DNA of 19,707 bases from Christensenella sp. (GCA_019420085.1 JAHZHV010000208.1:1-19707); one strand, 5' to 3'; counted from the first letter of the stretch, positions 6,638 through 14,470 are shown. Notes: generated by a model from the sequence alone, not told the origin. Made by a program: numbers and translations.

Positions 6638-7798
6638 ATGGATCTTGCCGCGCGCCGTGCACGCATTCGGGATGCCGCTTTGGATTACGCGCCGCATTTT
6701 TTTGAACTGTGCGACGCGCTTTATCGTCATCCGGAACCATCCGAACAGGAACAGTTTGCCTGTGCGCTTCTGACACAAAAAATTGCCGCGCACGGTTTTA
6801 CAGTCGAAACACCGGCAGCAGGTCTGCCTACAGCATTTTCTGCCGCACGCGGAACCGGAACACGGCGCGTCGCCTTTGCCGCTGAATACGATGCCCTGCC
6901 CGGTTACGGATCAGAAAACCGGGAATACGCGCATGCCTGCGGGCATAACTGGATTGCCGCTGCTTCCTATGCCGCCGCTGTGTTAACAGCCGAGGCCGCG
7001 CAGGATCTGCCCGCCACCGTGCTGCTGCTTGGCACACCAGCTGAGGAAACGGTGGGCAACAAAGTCGATATGATCCAAGCCGGCTGTTTTGATCATCTGG
7101 ATGCGCTTTTTCAAATGCATTTAAGTGGGCAGCGCACTGCGCTTTTCCCGCGTTCCCTTGCGATGGACGCCATCGAATTTACCTTTATTGGCCGTGCGGC
7201 GCATGCGGCAAACGCACCGCAGGAGGGCGTCAACGCACTGGAAGCGTGCAACCTGACCTTTGCCGGCATCAATGCGCTGCGCCAGCATATTGATCCGGAT
7301 GCACGCATTCACGGCATTATCTGTGAAGGCGGCGTCGCGCCCAACATCGTCCCCGCACGCGGCGTATGCCGCTTCTATGTGCGCGCCGCTACGCGTGCAC
7401 AATGCGATACGCTGACCGGACGCGTACTGGACTGTGCGCGTGGTGCGGCTTTAATGACGGGCGCGCAGCTTTCATACCGCTTCTTTGAGCATCATATCGA
7501 CGATCTTACCAACGATCCAAAGCTTGCCGCCTGTATGCAGGAACACCTTCTCGCACTTGGCGAAACAGACATATTTACCGGTCGTCCCGCTCCTTTTGGT
7601 TCCAGTGACATCGGCAATGTCTCGCACGTATGCCCGACACTGTATGTGTGCCTGTTTGCAGGCAACACGGATGGCAGCGATATCCACGAAGAAGCGTTCC
7701 TGCAGCATGTCAATTCACCCGCCGCACATGAAAAACTGCTGCTTGCCGCACAGGCAATGGCACTGACGGCGCTGGATGTACTGACACTGGACCTGTAA
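6638..7798 (+). CDS. M20-family amidohydrolase (AbgB/PM20D2-like)
   Basis: Metal-dependent hydrolase that cleaves an amide bond, probably of an N-acylated amino acid, dipeptide or aminobenzoyl-glutamate-like compound in the cytoplasm; the substrate cannot be read from the sequence. Seen (386 aa): metal-site motifs EYDALPG (E83-D85), HACGHN (99-104, with C101 and H103) and GTPAEE (ending E136-E137). The dimerisation lid contains AAHAANAPQEGVNALEA, as in the M20D group. Near the end come GSSDIGNVSHVCPTLYV and the final metal-site segment HEEAF. There is no signal peptide. The ATG at 6638 has GGAGGG 6 nt upstream. It is transcribed alone from the promoter at 6574-6603 and ends at the shared terminator at 7895-7937. 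Confidence 0.88.
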   Translation: MDLAARRARIRDAALDYAPHFFELCDALYRHPEPSEQEQFACALLTQKIAAHGFTVETPAAGLPTAFSAARGTGTRRVAFAAEYDALPGYGSENREYAHACGHNWIAAASYAAAVLTAEAAQDLPATVLLLGTPAEETVGNKVDMIQAGCFDHLDALFQMHLSGQRTALFPRSLAMDAIEFTFIGRAAHAANAPQEGVNALEACNLTFAGINALRQHIDPDARIHGIICEGGVAPNIVPARGVCRFYVRAATRAQCDTLTGRVLDCARGAALMTGAQLSYRFFEHHIDDLTNDPKLAACMQEHLLALGETDIFTGRPAPFGSSDIGNVSHVCPTLYVCLFAGNTDGSDIHEEAFLQHVNSPAAHEKLLLAAQAMALTALDVLTLDL

Positions 7799-7894
7799 CG
7801 CTTCCGTTTTTCAACAAGGTACAAATATTTGCCGCGATACACGAACAAAATTTACACCGTACAGCCTTCCTGTTTTGCCTGATTCCTGGCTATG

Positions 7895-7937
7895 AAAAAG
7901 CAGCATCGCCTTTGTGCATGGCGATGCTGCTTTTTTT
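7895..7937. terminator. Bidirectional intrinsic terminator, 16-bp stem
   Basis: The arms at 7895-7910 (AAAAAGCAGCATCGCC) and 7920-7935 pair perfectly over 16 bp around a 9-nt loop, with T runs on both strands. It separates the converging amidohydrolase and aldo/keto reductase genes, 9 nt from the latter's stop. The rest of 7799-7894 shows nothing else. Confidence 0.92.
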
Positions 7938-7946
7938 CATCCATTT

Positions 7947-9008
7947 TTACTTTTGTTTGCTGCGGAAGCGAAGTGGTTCACCCGCATGGAATTGACGATA
8001 GAGTTCCATATATGCATCTTTCTGATCAACAATGCGATTCGGCACATCCAATTCATAGGGGCAGCGTGATTTGCATGCGCCGCAGCGGATACAGGCATCT
8101 ACCTTTTCTACCATCGCCCGATACTCCTGTCCCAAATATTTCTCGGGGCGGTTGCGTTTGACAAAGAACTCAATGCGCATGACAATCGGCAGGTTAATCC
8201 CCTGCGGGCAAGGCATGCAATAGCCGCAGCCGCGACAAAACTCGTTGCCGTTTTCCTCACGAATACGTACAACCTCGCGCTGCATCTGTTCATCGAACGC
8301 CGGCGGCTCCTTGGCAAGCGCAAGGAACTGATCGATTTCCGTCTCGCGCTGCACGCCCCAAAGAGGCAGCACATGCGGCAGCGTATGCATGAATGCAAAC
8401 GGTGCGCGGCCATCTTCCAGCAGCCCGCCGCACATCGCCTTCATTGCAAGAAAGCCAACGTTATTGTCACGGCAAAGCTTCGTCAGCTCCACCTCTTCCT
8501 GCGTTGAAAGCATCGAAAAGGGATACTGTACTGTATCATATAATCCGCTCTTTACCGCAGCCTGCGCGCGTCCCAGATGATGATTCGTAATGCCGATAAA
8601 GCGAATTTTCCCCTGCCGTTTGGCCTCGACAAGCGCACTGTAGACACTGTCCGGATCATTCTCTGCACCATCGATACTGGACGGATTATGCCACTGATAA
8701 ATATCGATATAATCCGTATGCATGCTGCGCAGCGACTGATCAATCTGTGCCATTGCACTCTTATAATCATTGCACTGCGCCTTGGATGCAATGATGATAT
8801 TCTTTCGCATCGATGCATCAAACGCCGCGCCGATCTTTTCCTCGCTGTCGGTATACACATGCGCCGTGTCAAAAAACTGCACGCCTCCATCATACGCACG
8901 GCGCAGCAGACGCACGGCATCTTCCCTGCTGATGCGCTGAATCGGCAGACACCCCATCGCAACCTCGTTGACGCAGATTCCGGTACGTCCAAGCGTCACT
9001 TTGTTCAT
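7947..9008 (-). CDS. Aldo/keto reductase with C-terminal 2[4Fe-4S] ferredoxin-like region
   Basis: Cytoplasmic oxidoreductase of the aldo/keto reductase superfamily, in the group with an added iron-sulfur region. Seen (353 aa): the catalytic tetrad is intact, D47 and Y52 (DTAHVY), K76 (ASKAQ) and H107 (YQWHNP). After the barrel, cysteines C258, C261, C264 and C267 (CRGCGYCMPCP) and C306, C309, C312 and C316 (CIRCGACKSRCP) form two likely [4Fe-4S] sites. That suggests electron exchange with ferredoxin or flavin partners as well as NAD(P)H; the substrate is unknown. Start: the ATG at 9008 follows AGGGGG at about 8 nt and gives the normal family N-terminus (LGRTG). The in-frame ATG at 9041 lies over the end of the upstream gene and lacks such a site. 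It is the last gene of a minus-strand unit, 29 nt after the methyltransferase. Confidence 0.92.
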   Translation of the reverse strand: MNKVTLGRTGICVNEVAMGCLPIQRISREDAVRLLRRAYDGGVQFFDTAHVYTDSEEKIGAAFDASMRKNIIIASKAQCNDYKSAMAQIDQSLRSMHTDYIDIYQWHNPSSIDGAENDPDSVYSALVEAKRQGKIRFIGITNHHLGRAQAAVKSGLYDTVQYPFSMLSTQEEVELTKLCRDNNVGFLAMKAMCGGLLEDGRAPFAFMHTLPHVLPLWGVQRETEIDQFLALAKEPPAFDEQMQREVVRIREENGNEFCRGCGYCMPCPQGINLPIVMRIEFFVKRNRPEKYLGQEYRAMVEKVDACIRCGACKSRCPYELDVPNRIVDQKDAYMELYRQFHAGEPLRFRSKQK

Positions 9009-9037
9009 ATCCGTTTCCCCCTCTTTCAATCTATTGT

Positions 9038-9628
9038 TCACGCCTTGCGCGAGACAAGCACGTGATATCCGCCCCCGCGTTTGACCGTTTCACAGTTTCC
9101 AAACAACTGTGTCAGAAATACCTTGGCGCTTTTTGCACCCTGTTTTTTGCGGATGACAATATAAAAATCACCACCGTTGTTTAATCGGGAAAAGCACTGT
9201 GTCCACATATCCTGCAGCGCCTGCTTACCGATGCGAATCGGCGGGTTTGACACAATCCGATCGAACAGCCCATCCAGGTGCGTACATCCATCGGAATACT
9301 GCTCAACAGCATTTTCCACGTCATTTTGCGCGATGTTCTTTTCACACAGTGCCACCGCCCGACGGTTGACATCCGCCAAAACAAACTGCGCATCCGGATT
9401 TGCCTTGGCAAGTGCGATGCCAATCGGGCCGTAACCACATCCCAGGTCCAACACGCGTCCGCTGCAAGAGGGAATCGCGTCCAGCAGCAGCAAGCTGCCG
9501 GGATCTACATGTGCACGTGAAAACACACCTGCGTCCGTTTCAAAGCGCAGTGTCTGCTGCGCCGGCATCTGTATGGTACGCGGCGCATGCGCCGCTTCCG
9601 GATTTTCACTGTAATAGTGAGCCGCCAT
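9038..9628 (-). CDS. Class I SAM-dependent methyltransferase, RsmC/YbxB-like
   Basis: Probably methylates a base in RNA; the small single-domain Firmicutes relatives of RsmC are annotated as 16S rRNA guanine-N2 methyltransferases. Seen (196 aa): the N-terminal segment HYYSENPEAAH followed by DAGVFSRAHVDPGS is typical of this subfamily. SAM motif I is VLDLGCGYG (59-67), the acidic strand end is ADVN (85-88), and the catalytic motif is NPPI (128-131), which fits N-methylation of a base's exocyclic amine. The C-terminus GGGYHVLVSRKA also fits. Start: the ATG at 9628 has GGAGAG just upstream; the ATG at 9640 has only a poor site. It lies between an unknown membrane protein (41 nt upstream) and the aldo/keto reductase (29 nt downstream), all on one strand. 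Confidence 0.88.
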   Translation of the reverse strand: MAAHYYSENPEAAHAPRTIQMPAQQTLRFETDAGVFSRAHVDPGSLLLLDAIPSCSGRVLDLGCGYGPIGIALAKANPDAQFVLADVNRRAVALCEKNIAQNDVENAVEQYSDGCTHLDGLFDRIVSNPPIRIGKQALQDMWTQCFSRLNNGGDFYIVIRKKQGAKSAKVFLTQLFGNCETVKRGGGYHVLVSRKA

Positions 9629-9645
9629 GTATCTCTCCATTTTCC

Positions 9646-9660
9646 GTTCCCGAAGGGAAC
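9646..9660 (-). other. Small hairpin between co-directional genes
   Basis: GTTCCC and GGGAAC form a 6-bp perfect stem with a 3-nt loop in the 41-nt gap upstream of the methyltransferase start. No T run follows, so it is not a terminator. It could affect mRNA processing or ribosome access, but may be chance. Confidence 0.35.
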
Positions 9661-9669
9661 CCCATATCC

Positions 9670-10713
9670 TTACGTTTCCTGTACGCGCATTTCCTGCGGC
9701 AGGGCGTCTGTCAGTTCAATCGTATAGGAATACCCGTTGATCTGGATTCTGACATCCAGTTCATAGTAACGATACGATCCAAGATCCACCTGTACCGTTT
9801 CACCATTTTGCCACTGACCGGCTTCACAACGTTCTTCCAGCAAATAGATATCATCGCGAACAAGCGGATTTTCCGTTGCCACAACCGCATGAATACGGGA
9901 GATATTCCAGTCAATCAGCATCTGCCACGTTGGCGGAATGGTAAAGGACAGCACATTGCCGTTGCAGACCGCACTGTTTTGCAGCAATTCAAAATTCTGT
10001 CGGTTTGCCTCCCAAAGTATATCGGCATTTTCTGCATGAAGCGCCTGTTCGATTCCGCTAAGATCCAGCATCTTTCCTGCAATGGAATATGACTTGTAAT
10101 AAATGGTGCGGTGCGCGCCTTCAATTCCCAAATACTCGCCCAGACTGATTTTGACCCGTTCCATCACATTGTCCTGCGCATCGTACAGCGTAATGAACAG
10201 ACCATGCTGATGTACCTGCTCGTCCGTAAACACTTTCACGGTTCGATGCAGGCGGTACTGCTGCAGCGTTTCCATAATTTGCGCAACGCGCGTTTCGTCC
10301 TGCACGGTAAAAACCGCATCATTTCCCGTCGCACTGATTGTAGCATAGGCCACATCCTGTGCCTGCGCTTTGACGGGATGACAGGGCCAGTAGTACCACG
10401 CACCGGCTATCAGCAGCGCCATAATGACGGATCCGAAAAATGCCTCTTTGGTAAACGGCTTTGTCTTTCCCTTCGTCAGATGCGACAGCACATAGGTAAA
10501 AAACGCACGCAGGCTGGTAAACCCCGCCACGATCAGCAGCAATGTCCCCATAACGCCCACGACAGGCAGTACGGCGATCGCGCCTGCAATCGCCAGCGTC
10601 AAAGGGATTCCGATTGCAATCGTAATCAGCGGCACAAAGACAAATCCCAGCATTGCCGCCGCACCGCCGCCGATTCCAAAGGCAATAATCAAAAAAATAA
10701 GCAGACTACTCAT
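9670..10713 (-). CDS. Unrecognised membrane protein with large soluble C-terminal domain
   Basis: I do not recognise this family. Seen (347 aa): a very hydrophobic, glycine/alanine-rich N-terminus with probable membrane segments at about 3-22, 24-42 and 46-66, a basic stretch (HLTKGKTKPFTKEAFF, about 78-93), and a further segment at about 94-109. A domain of about 235 residues follows, without further membrane segments and with a mixed alpha/beta look. The N-terminal half resembles a compact membrane module; the soluble half contains VFTVQDETRVAQIMETLQQY, reminiscent of small extracytoplasmic domains in Firmicutes envelope proteins, but this is only an impression. The ATG at 10713 has GAGGA 7 nt upstream. 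It is the first gene of the unit with the methyltransferase and aldo/keto reductase, and a plausible promoter lies at 10770-10798. Confidence 0.75.
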   Translation of the reverse strand: MSSLLIFLIIAFGIGGGAAAMLGFVFVPLITIAIGIPLTLAIAGAIAVLPVVGVMGTLLLIVAGFTSLRAFFTYVLSHLTKGKTKPFTKEAFFGSVIMALLIAGAWYYWPCHPVKAQAQDVAYATISATGNDAVFTVQDETRVAQIMETLQQYRLHRTVKVFTDEQVHQHGLFITLYDAQDNVMERVKISLGEYLGIEGAHRTIYYKSYSIAGKMLDLSGIEQALHAENADILWEANRQNFELLQNSAVCNGNVLSFTIPPTWQMLIDWNISRIHAVVATENPLVRDDIYLLEERCEAGQWQNGETVQVDLGSYRYYELDVRIQINGYSYTIELTDALPQEMRVQET

Positions 10714-10769
10714 CGCGATTCCTCACATGCATCTTGTACTGCCCCGCAGCACAAACCATCTTTAAGTTC

Positions 10770-10798
10770 AGTATAGCATCCCTGCACACACCACACAA
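10770..10798 (-). promoter_or_regulatory. Candidate promoter of the membrane protein unit
   Basis: On the minus strand there is -35 TTGTGT (10798-10793), a 17-nt spacer and -10 TATACT (10775-10770). The leader to the ATG at 10713 would be about 50 nt. The -35 is imperfect. Confidence 0.6.
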
Positions 10799-10823
10799 CC
10801 ATTCCCGTACCATAAATCCAATC

Positions 10824-10855
10824 AAAAACGGAATGCATTGCACGAAATTCCGTTT
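10824..10855 (-). terminator. Intrinsic terminator of the thrC-trpS operon
   Basis: On the minus strand AAACGGAAT pairs with ATTCCGTTT (9 bp, 12-nt loop), followed by more T (five T in all). It lies about 40 nt past the GNAT stop and before the next unit's promoter. Confidence 0.75.
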
Positions 10856-10896
10856 CATACAGTGCATCCCGTTTCTTGCATTTTCTTTTCAATACG

Positions 10897-11415
10897 TTAT
10901 TGCAGTACACGCTTAAGCAGGACAAGATCAATCGAATGACCACCGCGCTGTCCGCCGCGCACAAGGGTGCTCATGCGCTCATATCCCAGGCTCTCATGCA
11001 GGCGCAGACTGGGCTCGTTCGTGCTGACGACCGTCGCCATCATAATGCGATACCCACGCGCACGGGCTTCTTCCAGTACACGTGAAACAAGCATCGTAGC
11101 CACGCCGCGGCGGCGAAACGCTTTGTCCACATAGATGGAATTTTCCGCAATGCGTTCAAATCCCAGCGCACTGCGATACGGATTGATCGCCGAATATCCA
11201 ATGACAGTACCGTCACATTCGGCAACATAAACCGGATACGTATCCGGATCATGCCGCATAAACCACATCATTCCCTGTGTACGCGTCCAAACGCGTGTAT
11301 CCAACGTATTTCCGCCATAGAGAATATCTTCGTTGAGAATACGCAGGATCGCCTGCACATCCCGGAATTTTGCTTCGCGCACGATCACCTGCGCCCGTGA
11401 CTGCTGTTGCACCAT
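10897..11415 (-). CDS. GNAT-family N-acetyltransferase
   Basis: Transfers an acetyl group from acetyl-CoA to an amine; the acceptor is unknown. Seen (172 aa, typical): the N-terminal VIVREAKFRDVQAILRILNE, the central strand VYVAECDGTVIGYSAI, the acetyl-CoA pyrophosphate loop RRRGVA (101-106) within VDKAFRRRGVATML, and the C-terminal TNEPSLRLHESLGYE. The overall pattern resembles phosphinothricin/methionine-sulfoximine type acetyltransferases, but that subgroup is not a functional proof. Start: the ATG at 11415 comes one base after the trpS stop, so translation is probably coupled; a longer opening to 11538 lies wholly over trpS and is rejected. It is the last gene of the operon before the terminator at 10824-10855. 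Confidence 0.88.
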   Translation of the reverse strand: MVQQQSRAQVIVREAKFRDVQAILRILNEDILYGGNTLDTRVWTRTQGMMWFMRHDPDTYPVYVAECDGTVIGYSAINPYRSALGFERIAENSIYVDKAFRRRGVATMLVSRVLEEARARGYRIMMATVVSTNEPSLRLHESLGYERMSTLVRGGQRGGHSIDLVLLKRVLQ

Positions 11416-11416
11416 T

Positions 11417-12415
11417 TTATACAAAACCCATCTTACGGCGAACCTTTGCAAGCGTACGGTTTGCAATACGCGCGGCATTTTCCTCCCCGCGGCGCATAAC
11501 ATCCTGCAAATACGCTTTATCCGCCATATAACGCGCACAACTTTCCCGAATAGGCGTCAAAGACGACACCAGTCGGTCAATCAGCGCATTCTTCAATTCT
11601 CCGTACCCTTTGCCGGCAAAATACGCAGCTGCTTCTTCCGGCGTTTCATCTCCGAACGCCGCATAAATGTCCAGAAGATTTGACACACCGGGCTGCTCCG
11701 GCGAATAGTGCACCTCACCCACAGAATCCGTCACAGCGCGGCGAATCTTTCGGGCGATCTCATCAGGCGTATCCAGCACACCGATATAAGCGTTCGCATC
11801 GTCGGACTTGGACATCTTGCGCGATGGATCCTGAAGGCTCATAATCCGGCCGCCGGACTTTGGAATATAGCCCTGCGGCACCGTAAACGTCGGTGAATAC
11901 GCATGATTAAAGCGCTCGGCAATGTTGCGTGCCAACTCCAAATGCTGCCGCTGATCCTGTCCGACGGGAACATATTCAGCCTGATACAGCAGGATATCCG
12001 CCGCCATCAGCACAGGATAATCAAGCAGTCCTGCGTTGATATTCGTGTTATGCTTCTGACTTTTCTCTTTGAACTGCGTCATACGGGACAGTTCGCCAAG
12101 ATATGTCATACAATTCAAAAGCCACGTCAACTCGCAATGCGCGCTGACATGTGACTGCATAAAAAGCACGCTTTTTTCCGGATCAACGCCGCATGCCAAC
12201 AAAAGCGCCAGCATCTGCATGGAATTTGCCCGCAGTTTTGCAGGCTCCTGCCGCACTGTAATGGCATGCAAATCCGCCACGGCATAAATGCAGTCAAATT
12301 CCTCCTGCATTTTCACCCAATTTTTCAGTGCGCCAATATAGTTACCGATCGTCGGCAGCCCCGACGGCTGTACGGCAGAAAACACGACCGGCTTTTTGAT
12401 CGTTTGCGTTTCCAT
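11417..12415 (-). CDS. trpS: Tryptophan--tRNA ligase
   Basis: Class Ic aminoacyl-tRNA synthetase that charges tRNA-Trp using ATP, in the cytoplasm. Seen (332 aa, the normal bacterial size): a Rossmann start VVFSAVQPSGLPTIGNYIGA, with TIGN (22-25) as the HIGH-type motif, and DLHAIT. The tryptophan pocket segment includes LLDYPVLMAADILLYQAEYVPVGQDQRQH, and the KMSKS loop is at 200-204. The helical C-terminal anticodon domain is present. The ATG at 12415 has AAGGGG about 8 nt upstream, overlapping the thrC stop; the intergenic gap is 12 nt. It is therefore co-transcribed with thrC and the upstream P-loop gene. I see no T-box leader or separate promoter in front of it. Confidence 0.97.
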   Translation of the reverse strand: METQTIKKPVVFSAVQPSGLPTIGNYIGALKNWVKMQEEFDCIYAVADLHAITVRQEPAKLRANSMQMLALLLACGVDPEKSVLFMQSHVSAHCELTWLLNCMTYLGELSRMTQFKEKSQKHNTNINAGLLDYPVLMAADILLYQAEYVPVGQDQRQHLELARNIAERFNHAYSPTFTVPQGYIPKSGGRIMSLQDPSRKMSKSDDANAYIGVLDTPDEIARKIRRAVTDSVGEVHYSPEQPGVSNLLDIYAAFGDETPEEAAAYFAGKGYGELKNALIDRLVSSLTPIRESCARYMADKAYLQDVMRRGEENAARIANRTLAKVRRKMGFV

Positions 12416-12427
12416 AACGAATTCCCC

Positions 12428-13915
12428 TTACTTGCTGTGTGCACCAATGATTTGCGCAACAGCATTCCCCATCTTATCAGGCGTACACACGCACGTATGC
12501 AAAATCGGCGCGCTTGCCAGCTGCGCAATCGGCTCCGGCACCGTTGTTCCCGACACGCGTGCCAGCGCATCTGCCTGCGCAAACGTATCTTCGTCAACAG
12601 GCTCTCCCAGGGCACGCAGTACTGCGTCCGTGAATTTATACGGGCTTGCTGTAGACAGCAATACCGTCGCCGTATCCGCATCACCGCTTTGGCGCAGATA
12701 ATTTTCGTATACATGCATACCAACTGCCGTATGCGGATCCATGACATAACCGTATTTTTGATAAACCGAAGCAATCGTTTGAAGCGTTTCTTCCTCGCTG
12801 CACCGATCGCTCCAGAAACCCTCACTGAGCATTTTAAGCGCCTGACTGCAATCATACGCGCCGTCACTGGTAAGCTTCTGCATCAGATCACGCACCCAGG
12901 CATCATCGCCGCTTCGCAGGAACAACAGACGCTCCAGATTGCTGGAAACCAAAATATCCATCGACGGAGAAATCGTCTTATGGAACGGACGGCGGCTGTC
13001 ATACCGGCCACTGTGGAAGAAGTCCACCAGAACATCGTTGCTGTTGGAAGCACACACCAGCGTCCGGATGCAAAGCCCCATCTGCCGTGCAATCTCACCG
13101 GCCAGAATATCGCCAAAATTACCCGTCGGCACAACAAAGTTAACGGCTTCCCCTGCCGCAATGCGGCCCTGACGGCGAAGCTGTGCATAAGCGGTAAAGT
13201 AATACACAATCTGCGGCATCAAACGGGCCCAGTTAATCGAATTGGCCGAAGACAGCGACACACCGCGCGCCTTCATCTGCGCACAAAACGCCGCGTCGCC
13301 AAAGAGCGTCTTAACGCCGCGCTGGCAGTCGTCAAAATTTCCTTCTACCGCAACAACATGCGTATTACGCCCCTGCTGCGTTGCCATTTGCAGATACTGC
13401 GCACGGCTTACGCCGTGCGCCGGATAAAATACGATAATACGCGTACCCGCGACATCGCGGAACCCCTCCAGCGCCGCCTTTCCGGTATCGCCGCTTGTCG
13501 CCACCAGAATCAGCACTTCATCCGTATTGCCGCTCTTATGTGCCGCAAGCGGCAAAAGGCGCGGCATAGCCTGAAGTGCGACATCCTTAAAGGCAAGCGT
13601 CGGCCCGTGAAAAAGCTCCATGACGCTGAGCCGTTCGTTCAAATGCGCAAGCGGCGCAACGCCTGAAGCATCAAATCGTCCGGGCGCATATGCTCCCTGC
13701 ACAACACTTGTTAATTCCTCCTGCGTATAATCATCTAAAAACGCGGAGAAGATACGTTTTGCACATTCTGCATAATCCAGCGCCAGCAGCGTTTCCGGGT
13801 CCACGTGCGGCATTTCAACGGGCACGAACAATCCGCCATCGGCAGCAATGCCCTGCAAAATCACTTCGTGCGCACGTCTTTTTTCGCCCTTGTCACGGGT
13901 ACTGCAATACAGCAT
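12428..13915 (-). CDS. thrC: Threonine synthase
   Basis: PLP enzyme that converts O-phospho-L-homoserine to L-threonine, the last step of threonine synthesis. Seen (495 aa): this is the long form, with an N-terminal domain carrying the GGLFVP motif (27-32), the PLP lysine K110 in PTLAFKDVALQ, ATSGDTGKAALEGF, SANSINWARLMPQIVYYF and the phosphate-binding VPTGNFGDILAG. Start: the ATG at 13915 has AGGAGG 10 nt upstream, placed inside the end of the preceding gene; the reading frame open to 13939 lacks this. Only 5 nt separate it from the P-loop gene and 12 nt from trpS. No other threonine-pathway gene (hom, thrB) is in the window, so the enzyme is fed from elsewhere in the genome. Confidence 0.97.
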   Translation of the reverse strand: MLYCSTRDKGEKRRAHEVILQGIAADGGLFVPVEMPHVDPETLLALDYAECAKRIFSAFLDDYTQEELTSVVQGAYAPGRFDASGVAPLAHLNERLSVMELFHGPTLAFKDVALQAMPRLLPLAAHKSGNTDEVLILVATSGDTGKAALEGFRDVAGTRIIVFYPAHGVSRAQYLQMATQQGRNTHVVAVEGNFDDCQRGVKTLFGDAAFCAQMKARGVSLSSANSINWARLMPQIVYYFTAYAQLRRQGRIAAGEAVNFVVPTGNFGDILAGEIARQMGLCIRTLVCASNSNDVLVDFFHSGRYDSRRPFHKTISPSMDILVSSNLERLLFLRSGDDAWVRDLMQKLTSDGAYDCSQALKMLSEGFWSDRCSEEETLQTIASVYQKYGYVMDPHTAVGMHVYENYLRQSGDADTATVLLSTASPYKFTDAVLRALGEPVDEDTFAQADALARVSGTTVPEPIAQLASAPILHTCVCTPDKMGNAVAQIIGAHSK

Positions 13916-13920
13916 TGAAC

Positions 13921-14337
13921 TCAAGCCTCCTGAATCCATGCTTTGGCATATGCCGGAAGCGTATCGGGATCAGCAGAAATACTCAACACCATATCAATTT
14001 TATGTGCATCCAGGATTTTCTCCAGATTGCGGAAGAAATCCTCCAGCTCCTCCATCTTCGCTCCAACAATACGCAAAAACGCATCGACAAAGATGACGTC
14101 AAGGTCAAAATCCTGCGCCGCAAGGCCACAGATAAAACCATAAAACATGTCGGGATCACAAATTCCGTATTCGCTGGCATCCACAAAGCGCACCTGATGC
14201 CGCACATCGTACAGATAGTCCTTATCATCGTCGATAAACACGACGCTGCCGTGACGAACCGTCACAGCCTCATTGGTCTGCGCGATGAGTCTTTTGGTCT
14301 TACCGGAGCCCTTCTTGCCAGCAATGATCTGAATCAT
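13921..14337 (-). CDS. Small P-loop NTP-binding protein of unknown role
   Basis: I recognise the fold class but not a function. Seen (138 aa): Walker A GKKGSGKT at 7-14, directly at the N-terminus, a hydrophobic strand VVFIDDDKDY at 32-41, and a Walker B-like DVIFVD at 80-85. The C-terminal half contains MEELEDFFRNLEKILDAHKIDMVLSISAD, whose final strand resembles the sensor strand of small kinase or ATPase folds. It has no obvious partner domain, DNA-binding motif or membrane segment. Such proteins are sometimes labelled PilT-like in Clostridia, but it is far shorter than a true PilT. Start: the ATG at 14337 has AAGGAGG 8 nt upstream, so the ATG at 14361 is rejected. It is the first gene of the thrC-trpS-GNAT operon, with only 5 nt to thrC. 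Confidence 0.8.
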   Translation of the reverse strand: MIQIIAGKKGSGKTKRLIAQTNEAVTVRHGSVVFIDDDKDYLYDVRHQVRFVDASEYGICDPDMFYGFICGLAAQDFDLDVIFVDAFLRIVGAKMEELEDFFRNLEKILDAHKIDMVLSISADPDTLPAYAKAWIQEA

Positions 14338-14390
14338 AGCATGTTCCTCCTTCTTTGACAAAAAAAGAAATAAGCGTTCTATTTATCCGC

Positions 14391-14449
14391 GCGGCCATAT
14401 TGCCGCCGATCGCCTGGTTTGTCTGCGCGCAAATACAACATTGCACGCA
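14391..14449 (-). promoter_or_regulatory. Structured 5' leader of the P-loop/thrC/trpS operon
   Basis: On the minus strand TGCGTGCAA pairs with TTGCGCGCA (14449-14441 with 14432-14424; 9 bp, one T-G pair, 8-nt loop), followed by a second stem GCGGC/GCCGC (14406-14402 with 14395-14391). About 20 nt further on, a run of seven T appears just before the AAGGAGG. This could be an attenuator or a protein-binding leader, but it has none of the T-box consensus and the stem nearest the T run is weak. Confidence 0.4.
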
Positions 14450-14464
14450 TCTGGATTCAAATTC

Positions 14465-14470
14465 ATTATA
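14465..14470 (-). promoter_or_regulatory. -10 element of the P-loop/thrC/trpS operon
   Basis: A perfect TATAAT on the minus strand lies about 128 nt before the first start codon. The -35 region is poor (TTTCC-like at 16-18 nt), so either an activator helps or the site is weak. Confidence 0.5.

Noticed and set aside
10801..10896. Repeated segments resembling ACGGAATGCA and CAGTGCATCCCG as a possible repeat element
   Set aside because: The repeat signal is explained by the inverted arms of the operon terminator; no further copies seen in the window.
12266..13666. 466-codon open frame on the plus strand opposite thrC and the start of trpS
   Set aside because: Shadow of the strongly recognised thrC on the other strand; Arg/His/Ile-rich translation without a known domain and no ribosome binding site.
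14379..14450. 23-codon leader peptide on the minus strand upstream of the P-loop gene
   Set aside because: It contains no Thr or Trp codons and has no ribosome binding site, so it does not look like an attenuation peptide.
14338..14470. T-box riboswitch in front of the thrC-trpS operon
   Set aside because: No T-box consensus with a pairing specifier loop, and the leader of about 120 nt is too short.
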